Origin: Haematococcus lacustris
Lineage: Eukaryota > Chlorophyta > Chlorophyceae > Chlamydomonadales > Haematococcaceae
Assembly (NCBI GenBank): GCA_030144725.1
Contig: JASKMD010000026.1
Span: 9,726,616-9,790,615, forward strand
Direction: 5' to 3'
DNA length: 64,000 nt
Part shown: positions 50,197-62,049 of the stretch, piece by piece
Position numbering within the stretch: position 1 is the first letter of the stretch
Layout of the letters: every line of letters begins with the position of its first letter
Made by a program: the position numbers and the translations under genes
Notes under the pieces: model-generated
The model's input: the letters and a program-made list of their open reading frames with translations, nothing else
Told to the model about the DNA's origin: nothing
The model's database searches: none

Positions 50197-50458
50197 CTAC
50201 ATCTGCCTAGATACCCCTCATGAGCAGGTCGCTGTGTGCCAGCTTAGCTGTGTTTCTGAAGTAGCAGGCACCCGCAAGCCAATAGAGCTGAAGGGGCAGC
50301 TGCCCAACTCATGCTGCACCATGAGGCCTGATGCTGAGCTGCTTGACAGCCTGGCAGCATGTTGAGGAAGCTGAGCATGCAAGCTTGCATTGAGTTGGTC
50401 AGCTCATGGCCATGCCGCAGGAAAGCAGTGCCCCACACCTGGCTGCCATGTAGACCTT
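50197..50458 (-). mobile_element. LINE fragment (C-terminal part after RT)
   Basis: Minus-strand reading GLHGSQVWGTAFLRHGHELT, MLSFLNMLPG parallels LYGSQVWGTAFLGHGVQLSN, MLSFLRFAAR in the LINE at 60.4 kb, and nucleotide similarity extends over about 260 bp (60232-60490). The fragment has indels and no open frame. Confidence 0.75.
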
Positions 50459-50864
50459 GCATGCTTGCATGTGGTGGCAGCAAAGGTAGGGGTGGCTGGG
50501 GTGGCACTGGGGCTGGAGTGCATGCCAAGGTCGTCACTCCAATCAAAAACTCCAAACAAACGAAGTCAGACAAACATCCTAGATACATCCCAGATTTAGG
50601 AATGCACGGAAGCCAGCCACTGTACAGCCCCTCTCAGCCGGACAGCTTGGCCACAGTCAAGCTTCCCAACACATGCATCTAGACTGGCAGCAGTGCAGAG
50701 CAGTGCACACCGTGCGCAACACATCCCAGGCTGCCAAGGGGCACAGGCCATGCTGAGCTCTGCCACTGGACAGCTCTGCTCCATGATGATGCGCGCACCC
50801 GCCACCACCCCTCAACAGCCCTCGCCTGCACCATGTACCTCGATTACGCCCCCCTGGGTGCCCT

Positions 50865-50962
50865 GGGTCACCGCCCCCTTGGTCGCACACCCCTGGGTCA
50901 TCACCCCTGGGGTCACACACCCCTGGGTCACACACCCCTGGGTTATACACCCCTGGGTCACA
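50865..50962. repeat. 15-bp tandem repeat (CACACCCCTGGGT)
   Basis: About six copies of CCCCTGGGTCACACA near the 3' end of the exonuclease gene. It may be the intron or UTR; the GCVTQGCVTQ reading is not supported. Confidence 0.75.
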
Positions 50963-50996
50963 CCCCCCTCTGTGTTCTCTGTGCTGCCTTGGTCCA

Positions 50997-53435
50997 GTGC
51001 GGACACCTCCTCCCTCAGCGGCAGGGTCAGCAGCTGCTGGTACACCGCCAGCCCTGCAGCGCAGCGCATGTCAGGCGGAGGCAGGAGGCACAGGGGCAAG
51101 CCGCCCAGGGGCGAAGGTGGGCATGCCTGCTCCTCCCAGTCCACCTGGTCCTCATAGCGCGCGGACCAAGTCGGTGCAAGATGACAAGATGCGCTTACAA
51201 GCACCACCCCGCCCACCCTGCCTGCCTCAAGGCTGTCTCAAGGCAGCCCAGCAGCCATGGCAGCAGGCTGCATGCTGGGCAGCAGCCGGCAATGTGCGGT
51301 GGGTGACAGCAACCGCTGATGGGCATGAGGTGGCCGTGCCCTTGAAAGCCATGCCTCCGCCTGTGTTGAAGTGCTTGGCAAGGCCTCACTGGCCTGGCAG
51401 CCTGCGGTGGTGTTTGCGGGCAGCTCATGCGGTACAGCCACACTGCCCACAGCCACCACCTTGGTGGAAACACGTGGCAGGGCCTTGGTGGCAGTTGCTG
51501 CCGGGACAGGGGGCGACAGGCATCTGGGTCAGCGTGGAAACAGTGTGGTGGTGGTAGTGGGGGTTGCTGCTTGGGAAAGGGGTGACAAGCTTGATCCGTT
51601 TCATCCTGTGTGCCACAGCCCTGCTGGGCTGCGCTAGGGGTGCTAGGGGCTGCTAGTGCCGGTGCGATGAGGCAGGAGGCCGGGGCGGCTGAGGGCCTGC
51701 TGCTTGCCCCGCACCTGCGTACGCGTCCAGGCTTGCATAACGGATCTGAGGCTGGGTCAGCGGCCGCCGCTCCCAGTCGCCGCACCGGATGTCGTTAGGC
51801 TTGGGTAAGGTGCGCTGCAGCACAGCCTCCACTAGACCTGGGCCCAGGGCAAGGCAGGGGCAGGGAGGTGGGGGTGCAGGTGGTAGGGAGGGGCAAGAAG
51901 GGGCGGGCAGGGCCGGGCAAACGTGTGGCAAGGCCGGTGAGCTTGTTTGTGCAAGGCAGGGGCAGGGGCGGGTGAGAGTCACAGTGAATGGTACTAGGCA
52001 GGGGCAGGCAGGGAGAGGCCAGGGTTGTTGAACCTGATGATGATGATGAAGATGAGGAGTGTGCTTGCGCAGTGATCGCATCGCTTGCCAACCTGCAGCG
52101 GGGCTGCTAGTGACCACTGTGGTGCTTCACCAGGGTGCTTCACTGTAGCGGGCATAGTGGTAATTCACCCTGCTCAAGGCGGCCTCATCCAAGGTTGGGC
52201 CAGGCCAGATGAGGGGATAAGGTGGGCCTCCTTGTGGCAGCCTCCCCCTTTACCGCCCACATCAGCCAGGATACACCCCAGCCAAGGACCCAGGCAAGAT
52301 GGGGGGTAAAGAGACAGTTACTCCAGGGGAGGAGGGCATGGGTCAGGTCAATGTGTATGCGTGATGTAGTGTAGCTTCACCACGAGCTGCTGCTGCAGCG
52401 GGGCGGATAGTGGCCCAAGGGGCAAGTGGTCAAAGTAGCTGTTGAGTCAAAGGAGACCCTAGCTAGGGGCTGAGGGGCTGAGGGGATGAGATGAGACCCC
52501 ACCCCTGAATCTTCCTCCCAAACACAGCCACAAGGCTCGCACCAGCCAGACTCCAGCGCCGCATGCTCTTGTCGGTGGTGACCAGGCGGCGGTGCATGAG
52601 CACCCGGGTGTTGGCGAGGTCACCCAGCTCCAGGCAGCCACGCACCTGGAGGGCAGGCCAGCAGCTGGGAGTCTAGGAGGGAGCGTGCCCAGGGTGGAAG
52701 TGTGACACCAGGTAACTCTCACACATACAAGATGCATGCCATGTGTAATACTCAGGAACTCAAATGCCCAGCAGCAGCCCAAACCAGGCTGATGGCGTAG
52801 TGGTTGAGACCAACACCAGCCATGCCCTGTGTGAGAAGGAGGAGGTGGGTGTAGTGCAGTTATTTTTTCGTTTCGCCTTGATGCATGATCATGGCTGGCA
52901 TGGGTTCATACACTTGAATATATAGCTCGACTTTAATTCGATACATCGCTCATGTGAAACATTTAACAAACATTACGGTAAAATACGCAAAATCGCAGGT
53001 TAAAGGTCATATTTTATAGCGCAGTGCGTGGTAGTGCAGTTCGCAAAGCGACCATTTCATAGCGCCAAACGACCCCTGAAACATGGCATTTCATGGCGAA
53101 CGCTATATATAGCGCGAAATAAAACACTGGTGTAGCGTATGGTGCAGGTTACACTTGGTGTGGGGCAGCCCACAGTGTTGGTTGCAGCCACAGTGGGTAG
53201 AAGACAAAGATGGGTCAGTGGGTGGCTGACAGGAGGCTCTGGGTGTGCAGGCAGTGCAGTGAAGGATTGCACAGCAGCCAGGCAGCTGGTATTGTGAGGA
53301 CCCAGCCGCAGCGCCAGCCTCTACCTGGAACCCAAAGTCTGCCTTCAGCTTGGCGGCGTCCCCTGTGATGTTCACACCCACCTGGCCAGGGCGGGCAGGC
53401 AGGCGGACAGGGAGGCAGGCAGGCAGGCGGGTGGG

Positions 53436-53467
<32 letters not shown>

Positions 53468-56347
53468 CGGGCAGGCAGGCAGGCCATTTTCATGAATCCA
53501 CGCACAGGGACGGCCTGAGGCCTGTCCTGTGCCCCCTCCCTTCCCCTGCCTCCCTTCACCTCCACCCCTCTACCTCTCAGTGCGCCTGTGCTGCACTGCA
53601 CTGCATCCCGCCCCACCCTGACCCTACCCGCCCTGCCTACCCTCACCTACTGGCCCTCCTTGCCCTCCTTGCCCTCCTACTTGTCCTTGAGGGCTGGAGG
53701 GGTTGAGGGTTGGGACTCGAGGCCCTCTTGTCCACTACCGTGTCACTTCACCACCACGCCCTACCACCTCCTCTTCCCTATCAATAACCCACCCCCCCAC
53801 CCCCCACCCCTCCCACCTCTCCACCCCACCGCTATCTTTCCTGCCCTGACTTGTGATGCCTGCCCAGCATCAGCCCCTGCAGGCAGGCACCTTGAGAGGG
53901 CGCTCGCCCTCCATCAGGGCTTGCACGCATGCCGGCAGCGAGGCCATGTTGACGATGTGCAGCAGCAGGCAGACCAGGTCAAGCGCAGGGGGCTGGCTGC
54001 TGGACTCCTTGGCTGACAGCAGGGGCTGGGGAAGGCCAGGCAGCAGGCCTGCGGGGGCCATTGAACCATGGCTAGGGCCACTTTTGCCTTGCCCCTGGCC
54101 CTGCCCCTGCCCCTGGCCCTGTCCCTGCCCCTGCCCCGGGCAGCTAAACTGACTCTGGTCTGAGCCCTGGCTGTCTGGCTGCCCCTGCTGCACCAGGCTA
54201 GGGCAAGGTAAGGCCCTGGGCTCCAGGGCTGGCGGTGGTGGTAGTGTGGAGGGGAGGAGGCCGGGTGTGGGCCCGGGCGGGTGTGCCGGGCAGCCTGGCC
54301 CACAGCTGGCTGGCTGGCCTGCATTGGACACATCAGCCAGGGGGGCAGGCGGTGAGGGGCTGGGTGGCAGAGGGCTGGCAGGCGGGATGACGCCCAGGCT
54401 GCCACCCCTGGCCAATACGCTGCTGCTGCTGCTGCCGCCCACATTGCCGGCCCCCATCAGCACTGCACCGCTACTGCCCTGCCCGGGGAAACTGGGAGGG
54501 GAGGCCAACATGCTGCTGCTGCTGCTATGACTGCTGCTGAGGCTGTGAGTTTGGGCTGTGGCTGTTGTGGTGTTGCATCTGGGGTGTGGTGCAGCTCTGC
54601 TGCTCGGCGCTCTGCTGTTGGCAGCGTACACCAGCTGGATGAGGGCGGTGCGGCGGGGGGCCTGGCCGGCGACAAAGGAGGGCCGCCACTCTGCAGGCAT
54701 GCAGGCCAGGTCGGAGGGACAGCGGGTGGGCGGGCTGTGGAGCCCAGGTGAGGAGGGGGAGGGGGAGGGGGAGGGGGAGGGGGAGGGGGAGGGGGAGGGG
54801 GAGGGGGAGGGGGAGGGGGAGGGGGAGGGGGAGGGGGAGGGGGAGGGGGAGGGGGAGGGGGAGGGGGAGGGGGAGGGGGAGGGGGAGGGGGAGGGGGAGG
54901 GGGAGGGGGAGGGGGAGGGGGAGGGGGAGGGGGAGGGGGAGGGGGAGGGGGAGGGGGAGAGGCCAGTGTATGCTGTCCAGCATCTCCCAGCAGCAGCAGC
55001 AGCAGGCATGCAAGCCCCACCTAGGTCCATGCCCACCACCTCTGGGGCTGCGACCAGCAGCTGCTGCACCAGCCACTCCACCTCCACAGCAGTGCCGGCA
55101 TACCTGGAGGGTCAGGCAGCAGTGCAGTCGGTGGGGGGGCCTGGGGCTGCGTATGAATTACGCGACTATACACAGGCCTACCCTGCCTCACTCCCCGTGT
55201 GGCTGGCCCATACGGGTTGCTGCTAGCTGCCAGGCTGTGCACGGATGTGGATTCACATGGCCCTTGCGACGTGCTGGCACTGCTGAGGCTGAGTAGTGTG
55301 TGCCGGGCACTGTGCCCCCCCTCTTGAGCTGTCATCAGCTTACGATCAGTGCACCTCAGCCAACTCTAGCCATGTCAAGCCAACTCTAGCCATGTCACAG
55401 GGGTTGGGCAATAATGTAGGTGGTAGGCGCCCATGCCACGGGCATGCGAAGATAACTCCATGCAGACAAGACACCACCCCTTGTGAGGAGACCTGGTTCT
55501 GTCATTGCGGGCTGATGAGGGAGGTGCTGTGTGTAGTATGGAGGCAAGGCAGGCCAGCAGCAGGCGTGATGGGAAGCAGAGCTCGCAGGAGAGGGAGAGG
55601 GGGCTGGGTAGCCAAAGGAGCAATGTGTGACAAGGAGCAATATGTGTGACAAAGCATCTGTGTATGTGACCCCAACTTAGTTTGGGGTGTCTGGTGATTG
55701 GCAGGCTGGAGACCCTATCACAGGCAGGGGCAGGTGCAGTGCGACTGGCTTGGCCGATGCACTGTGCAGCAGCTGCACCCCAGCCTTGCAGGTGCGCCCC
55801 GTCCTGACCTGACCTGATGCGCCCGGAGTAGGACAAGTCAGGCAGGGGGGCAGGCAGGGTGCCGCTCCCACCCTGACAGGGCAGGCCTCCCTGCTGCCGC
55901 TGCTGCTGCCCCCCCGCCGCCTGCTGCTGCTGCTGTGGCTGCTGCCACCTTCGTTGAGGCACCAGGGTGGTTGCTGGGCCCTGGCCCTGGCCCTGCACTT
56001 TCAGCAGGCTGTCAGGCAGCTTGCGCTTCACCGCGGCAGGCAGGCCAGGGGCGGAGGTGGGCAGCGCCGCCTGCTGATGCAGGAGGCTACCTGAAGCTGG
56101 TGGGGCGGGGCAGCTGCTGCCCTCACCCCCTGCCTGCTGCATGCCGCCTGCTGCACCAGGCCCAGGCAGGCAGCCAGGGGCAAGCCGGGGGGGCCCTGTG
56201 GGCTGACAGCTGCTGGCTGTGGGGGGGGCTCTGGCCTGGCTGGGACTGAGTCCAGCAGGGCTCATCCCTCTGCCAGCTGCAGCGCCTAGGGGGTGCACAG
56301 CGTGGCCATGATAGGAGGGTGCAGGGCCAGGGCTTGTGCCCAGGGGT

Positions 56348-56380
<33 letters not shown>

Positions 56381-57028
56381 AGTGCGGGTGGCAGTGGCTG
56401 TTGCCGCAGTCCCTGCTGCTGTGCTGCCGCACTGGGGCTGTGGGGTGACCTGGAGCACTGGTGGCTGCAGTGCTGCTGGACCCCCTGGTGGTGCCAGCAG
56501 GGCAGTGCACCTGGTGAGGGCAGGGGCTGCTGCCACCCTCCACCACATGCCCCACCGGGTGCCGCACTGGTCACATGACTGCCTCCACCTCGTGCCTGGC
56601 ACACACTGGTGACACCAGCAACTGGGGCTAGTGTGATGCTGCTGCTGCTGCTGCTGCTGTTAGTCTGTGACAGCTGCTGGTACTGATGCTTTGGGGGGAC
56701 TGTGCATCGCGTCTGCTGCCTGCAGTCTGAGGCACACGGTGGGCCCTCTTGCACACTGCTGTGCCTGGGAGGTGGCGCCTGGGGGGTGCCAGGATGGGGC
56801 TGCTGCAGCACCTCCCGGGGCGGGTTAGCAGCGTTCTGCGCCGCTGTACTGTGCCAAGAATTAAAAGGAACCTGCGGCCAGCTTCATTCAACTGTCTATG
56901 TGCTGTGGAGAGGGTGGGGTGCATGGTATGCTTAAAAACATTGCAAAACATACCGACAGTGCGGCTGAATGGGCCTCCACAGCCGCGTCAATGACTTCCC
57001 ACTCGGCATCGGTAGGGTCGTCATCCAT
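50997..57028 (-). CDS. DEDDy 3'-5' exonuclease (WRN-exonuclease type) with large internal insertion
   Basis: Exons: 57028-56954, a large Gln/Pro/Ser-rich exon ending at 55814, 55103-55021, 54690-53891, 53381-53325, 52645-52543, 51837-51715, 51053 to about 50997 (3' end unsure). The fold begins LPDLSYSGRIRYAGT and VEWLVQQLLVAAPEVVGMD; motif I is D-L-E in MDLEWRPSFVAGQ; then TALIQLVYAANSR; after about 215 low-complexity residues LDLVCLLLHIVNMASLP and VGVNITGDAAKLKADFG (motif II Asp); LELGDLAN; WSLAGLVEAVL; LPKPNDIRCGDWERRPL; motif III YASLDAYAG with Tyr and Asp; LAVYQQLLTLPL. All catalytic positions are present. Relatives remove 3' nucleotides in DNA repair or RNA processing. ATG 57028 opens MDDDPTDAEWEVIDAAVEAH; the exon 1-2 junction is not fully resolved. 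Confidence 0.85.
52868..53135. other. AT-rich island with short repeats and a palindrome in an exonuclease intron
   Basis: Sharp drop in GC within the intron between exons 53325 and 52645. It contains CGCTATATATAGCG (perfect palindrome, about 53100-53113) and several TTTCATAGCGC-like variants (about 53013, 53054, 53084). No ORF. It looks like a small inserted element such as a MITE, but ends and target duplication are not clear. Confidence 0.55.
53390..53485. repeat. (GGCA)n tetranucleotide array
   Basis: Interrupted GGCA/GGCG array in the intron just upstream (minus strand) of exon 53381-53325. Confidence 0.9.
54752..54959. repeat. (GGGGGA)n hexanucleotide array, about 208 bp
   Basis: Nearly perfect 6-mer array in the intron between exons 55103-55021 and 54690-53891 of the exonuclease gene. 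The template strand is G-rich. The PSPSPS, PLPLPL and PPPPPP readings of it are not coding. Confidence 0.97.
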
Positions 57029-57372
57029 AAGGTACCAGGCAGGCTCAGACAGCTAAGACATGTTCGACATGACACTAGTATCATAACACAGCACCATAGC
57101 TAGGGCAATGCACTGCGCGCAGTTCACCGTTCTGCGTCATATGCAACCCGAGAGCTCACATGGCCTGCGCTCGGTACATCTCACTTGAATGAAACGTGAC
57201 TTTTTTATCATCTACTCTACTTAGCACCCTCGGAGCTGCAGAGCTAAGTGTTTGGTGTCAGTGGACACAACAGTGCACGAGGACACCATAATCGTTCCGT
57301 GCGGGTTGTTCTGCTTCGGCGTTTCTGCCCGTGCTAAAGCTCGTCTCTATATCTTCGGCCCCTCACTTTGTC
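57029..57372. other. Divergent promoter region of exonuclease and Cys-rich gene
   Basis: 344 bp between the two start codons. No motif assigned with confidence and no ORF. Confidence 0.5.
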
Positions 57373-59165
57373 ATGTCGCTGGCAAATCTATGCATACTTG
57401 CTCTTGCTTTAACCGCCTTGACAGCTGCAGAGGCTCAGGCCAACTGCAAGAGTGGACAATGTGGGTGCACAAGAGCAGCAGAGAGTTTGATAACACGCCA
57501 TCAGAAAGGTGGTTCGTGCACATGGTGCATGTGCACCTATTGCAGGCACGCTTCCACTTATCTCTGGATACCAACCATTGAGAGGAGCGGCGCAAGTCAT
57601 GGCACCTGACTGTCCTGTGGGCACCTTCCTCCAAGCTGCCACCGGGACATGCAAGCCTTGCAGCCCTGGTCGAGCAAAGAGCACAAGTGGAGCCGGGTCG
57701 GTGAGTCTTGTAGCCTCGTAGTAGTCTTGTGGAAGGCCAGCCTGGGTAGCAGAAGCAGCAGCAGCAGACAGGGGGTGGCACAGCAGGTGGGCAGCCTGGC
57801 AGGGAAAGGGTGGGATCAAGCGCAAGAGCTACACTGCTAACCCAACAATGGGTGGCAGTGTCACTATCCACGTGTGAATCTGCCTTGCATGCAGCAGGCT
57901 CTGACAGGTTTCTAGCCTCCTGCCATGGGTGACACAGGATTGAAGACGACATGGTGCAGGCTTTGACTCAAGCAGTGTGACCTGTTGTAGGTCAAGCATG
58001 TGTCGTTGAACAGGGGTTGTCAGCTGTCAGCTGTCAGCTGTCGGTGAATCTAAACAGAAGACAGCAGCATGCCTGCCACATATGCTGCATGAGCACTGCC
58101 ATCCGCCCAGAAACTCTCAACTACCCTGCATGGGCCCTGACTCACTTGCCATGGTGGACAGGTTAGTTCCAAAGGCCACTCACCCTGCCAGCATTGGGCA
58201 CCAGCCAGCAGTCAGCACCTTGGTACAGCCAACACTCAGCCAGCTCAATTTGTGTGTGGTTCTTACTGGCCGGCTTACAGTCAAGCTACCTGGCTGTGCC
58301 ATGGCCGCTTGGGAACCAGGGAGTGCACCACATCAGGCTCCGCACTGACCTGCCATATCTTGTCTTCATCTTCCAGGCACCCAGCCTGCAGGCACCAGCA
58401 GCCTGGCACTTAGTTCCGCATGCTGCCCATGACCGCAGTGCAAGCCATGCAAGGACGGGCACTTTGCGGCAGGCTGGGGGAACAAGGAGTGTGCAGCATG
58501 CCCTCCCGGCACCTTTGTCAACACGCGGGCCACGCCCCTGCCACAGGTGAGCACCCCCTGCTGTCACTCACAGCCTGGCACTCCCTGATGACACAGCAGA
58601 GCAGGGCACCAGTACATAGCAGCTGGGGCGTTGTTCATAAATCCATGACAATGAAGTGTGAAAACCCTAGGTTGCCCTTGAAGTAGTTACAGCCCTGGAA
58701 TACTCAAAACACAGCACCTAGAGCCACAATGACTTGGAACAGCCTCGCCAAGCAAAACCAGCGCCCGGCAATATGCCCGCAATCCCAAGGTTTGTCATGG
58801 TGCACCCCGATCCAGCTATGTGAGCCTCGCAAGACACCACCCCTAGTGAGGGGACCTGCTTCTGCCGATGAGGTTTGGGAGCACAGGCATGCAGCACCTC
58901 ATTCCTTGGCTTTGAGCGGTGCTCGCTGCAAACCCAGCCAGACCCCCCTCATGCTCTTCATGCGTGCCTGTGCCTCATCCCTGGCGCTGTGGCATGCAGC
59001 AGCCTGCGTGAGCTGCACTCCTGGTGGTGGCTGCAGGGCTGTGTGCCCTGCCCAGCCAACACCTACCAGCCTGCAGCAGGCAGCAGCTCGTGCCTGCAGT
59101 GCCCTAGGGACCAGGAGTCGCAGGAAGGGGCGGCACGCTGCCACAGCTTCGCCACAGCACTGTAG
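57373..59165 (+). CDS. Secreted cysteine-rich protein with ephrin-receptor-like (GCC2/GCC3) repeats
   Basis: ATG 57373 begins a signal peptide (MSLANLCILALALTALTAAE) followed by CKSGQCGC. Further coding blocks: about 57570-57700 (CPVGTFLQAATGTCKPCSPG, donor GTGAGT at 57701), about 58439-58547 (CKPCKDGHFAAGWGNKECAA, CPPGTFVNTRATPLP), and about 59037-59165 (GCVPCPANTYQPAAGSSSCL, CPRDQE, TAG stop). The CxxCPxGTF/Y...CxxC pattern is that of GCC2/GCC3 modules seen in extracellular proteins, abundant in volvocine algae. Other blocks between 57.7 and 59.0 kb probably exist but could not be fixed. Likely extracellular or cell-surface; specific function unknown. A tail-on LINE follows. Confidence 0.65.
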
Positions 59166-59608
59166 GAGAGTGCAGGGCTGTGCCAGGAGTGGTGGCCAGC
59201 TGGACCGAAGCTGGCCCGCTGGCCCCAAGCGACGGCGAGATGGTGTTGAGGGACGGTGGCTAAAGATGTGCATGGGCGTGCATGGGCGTGGCTTAGATAT
59301 GGCGTGGCTTATGACGTCAGCTTTGGATTGCCCTGATTGTGCTGGGGCTGATGTGGTGCCATCAGGATGCTCTGGACGGGGGTCTTAAACAGTTGAACCC
59401 CTGACTCACCCCAACTACCTCCAACCGGTAATCACCTCACACCAAGCGATGGGAGGGATCAGTGGGGCTAAAATGACTGACGCAGCTGAGGGGGTCAGAG
59501 AGGTCATGAGGATGAGGTTGAGTCAGCCATTTAGGTTGAGTACTTGGCATTGTCTTGGGACTGGAGTAGTGATGATGATGTGGCTTACACCGCTTAAGCC
59601 GTCAGCCG

Positions 59609-60622
59609 TTAGGCTGCTAGGCCGCCCTCCCCCTCTAGGGGTTCGGGACTTTCTGTAACGCACTTCAAAGCAAGGTGCACAAACAAAGGTGCACATGGGC
59701 TCAACATGAAGTCATGCAAATTCTCATTATTGTTCTGTAAAGTCATGGCAAACTCCGGCTGCTCCCTGATGGAACCCGTGGCAGTGCACTCAAAGATGAA
59801 ATGCATGGCGTCATCCACTACCCCCTCTGTGCATCTAGTGCATGTGCGATCAATGAAAGTTACCCCCTCAAACCGAGCCTTCTCCACCCCCAGACCGCTG
59901 TTGCCTAACCTGAACCTAGTCAAGCTCGTGCGAACTTCTGTAGATAGCTGTCTGTTAAGCAGGTGAGGTGCCATGTGGTTGATGCCAATGCCGTCCCCAT
60001 GCTTGAGCCATGCAGCATACGAACATCTCTCCCGATGCACCGTCTCAGGCAGTCTAGGGTCTCCCTCAAACCCAACCCAACGCCTCCCCCACCTCTCGAG
60101 CCACTTCACTTCCATGGCCTTGGTGCCTAGGACCATGTCCGGGCTCAAGGTGAACGCACCCCCCATCAGCTCTCTAACGGCCAGCTGGAACTGAGCACTC
60201 CAGCTGGCCTGGCAAACCCTGCCTAACTCCACATCTGCCTTGATGACCCTCATTAGCAGGTCACTGTGGGATAGTTTGGCAGTGTTCCAGAACTTGCATG
60301 CAGCCCTAAGCCAGTAAAGCTGGATGGGCAGCTGCCCCAACTCATGCAGCACCATCAGGCCTGACACCGAGCCACGTACCCTGGCAGCAAACCTGAGAAA
60401 GCTGAGCATGCGTGTTTGCACTGGGTTGGAGAGTTGCACACCGTGCCCAAGGAATGCAGTGCCCCATACCTGGCTGCCATACAGCCCTAAGGGGAGCACA
60501 AACGCTCTAATGAGGTGACACAGGGCATATGGATCATGCAGGACCCCATACTCTCTGGCACGCTTGCACGCCTGGCGCATGGCGAAGAACATGCCAGCCC
60601 TCATATGAGTGGCAGCCCTCAT
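59609..60622 (-). pseudogene. LINE C-terminal region
   Basis: Post-RT part of about 337 residues: AMRQACKRAREYGVL, GLYGSQVWGTAFLGHG, LMVLHELGQLPIQLYWLRAA and the CX2C...HX4C cluster typical of LINE C-termini, ending at TAG 59609. A fragment of the same region is at 50197-50458. Confidence 0.85.
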
Positions 60623-61296
60623 ATGAGTGCTGCAGTTTGTGAGTTGCCATTGAAGACCATCACCTTTGACTTGCCCACATTGACTGTAAGGTGTTTCCTG
60701 TCTGCAAAGCCTTGAAGCTGGCAGACCAGCCGCTGCAGCCCGTGGGGCGAGGTGCTCACCAGGGTCAGGTCATCAGCATACATGAAGTGGGTGACAGGTG
60801 TGCCTTGCACCCTCACAGCATCAACAGGACCCAGGAACTCCTTACTAATGTCGTGAACATAGAGAGCAAACAGGAGTGGGCTGATGGGGCAGCCTTGCTT
60901 GACACCTTGGTCCGGAGTCACTGGGGGGGTGCGGTGGGGGCCATCTATCAGCACATAGCTATCATCCCTATACAGACCCTCCAGGCAGGCAAGCAAGGGC
61001 TGTGGCAGCTTGACCCCAACCCGTAAGTGCTCCCACAATTGTTGTCGAGGTATGTGGTCATAGGCCTGTTTGAAGTCAATGAAGGCAGTGTAAAGCTTGC
61101 GGTGCTTGGCATCTGCGCTAGCCTTCTGAGCGTGGACAAGATGGCGCAGAATGAACATGGGTTGCATGGTGCTGCGTCCCGGGATGAACCCAAACTGCTC
61201 AGCTGGCAGCACTTTATGTGTCATGCACCAGGCAGTCAGCACGTGCCGCAAGACGTTAGCATACAGGCGGTACAACACACTACTCACAGCAAGCAT
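60619..61296 (-). pseudogene. LINE reverse transcriptase core
   Basis: Open part of the LINE RT: SVLYRLYANVLRHVLTAW, FGFIPGRST, FIDFKQAYDHIPRQQLWEHL, KQGCPISPLLFALYVHDI, FMYADDLTLVSTS and TVNVGKSKVMVFNG. It is out of frame with the downstream ORF (59609-60622), so the polyprotein is broken. Confidence 0.88.
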
Positions 61297-62049
61297 TCTG
61301 TACTTGTTGGGGTCTGTGGGGTCTGTGTCCTTGAAGAGGGGGCTGATCCTAGCTACCTTCCAAGCCGGTGCGCATCCCAGTGCGCATCATGATGTGAAAC
61401 CATGTGGCAAGCAGAGGGAGCAACAAGTATGTGGTAACACCCTCCTCAACTGTGCGGGCGTGCTTGATGAAGGGGGCTGGGACCCCATCCAGGCCAGGTG
61501 CTGTGTCATTGTTGAGTTCACGAAGTTGTGCTTGAACAATGGATGTGATGTTGTCAAAATGGGGCAGCTCATAGGTAGGTGCATGTGTTGTGACAGGGGC
61601 AGGGGCAGGGACAGAGTGAGGTCTGCCTGAGGCTGTGAGGCTGGTCCAGGCTGGTCCAGGCTGGCTCAGGGATCACATCAGGTGCTTCATGTGCCGCAAT
61701 GGTGGTTGTGAAGTAGGCCTGCAGATGCTGATGCCACTTGTCAATGGGAACCATGGACTGCTGGCGTGCGTGCTTGACTCGGAGCATCTTGAGTCCATCC
61801 CCAGGGTTGTGCTTGAGCATGTCTAGAAGCTTGGCAGCTCTGTGCTTGGACCACGCAGACTTAGCTCTCGCAACCAGCCTCCTATAGGCCTGCTTTCTAG
61901 CCCTGTAAAGGTGCAAGGCCTCCCCGCTACGCAGAGCCTGCCAGAGTGCGGCTTTAGCCTCCTTGCATGACCGGTCAAACCAGGCAGGCTTAACTGTGGT
62001 GTGCTTGTCAACGCGTGCCAGCGGGCAAAGTCTTGGCTTGAGCATCCCC

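Larger units (their letters stand above)
59609..62045 (-). mobile_element. Non-LTR retrotransposon (LINE), 5'-truncated and frameshifted
   Basis: Minus-strand order: pre-RT linker (62045-61569, PAWFDRSCKEAKAALWQALR), APGLDGVPAPFIKHART near 61480, RT core (61350-60619) with EQFGFIPGRSTMQPMFILRH, TAFIDFKQAYDHI, GVKQGCPISPLLFALYV and catalytic YADD (about 60773-60784), then a C-terminal region (60622-59609) with LYGSQVWGTAF and a zinc-binding-like CTRCTEGVVDDAMHFIFEC (about 59780-59840). There are frame breaks near 61380 and 60640; at the latter GCCCTCATATGAGTG is doubled and the RT thumb region looks deleted. The endonuclease domain is absent. No poly(A) tail or target duplication was identified. 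Confidence 0.88.

Noticed and set aside
52791..52812. tRNA gene (TGGCGTAGTGGTTGAGA resembles an A box)
   Set aside because: No B box or cloverleaf at the proper spacing; perhaps a SINE remnant.
54457..55226. Long PSPSPS, PLPLPL, PPPPPP, EGEGEG and RGRGRG ORFs
   Set aside because: All are readings of the GGGGGA array in an intron; exon joining on both sides of it gives the exonuclease motif I.
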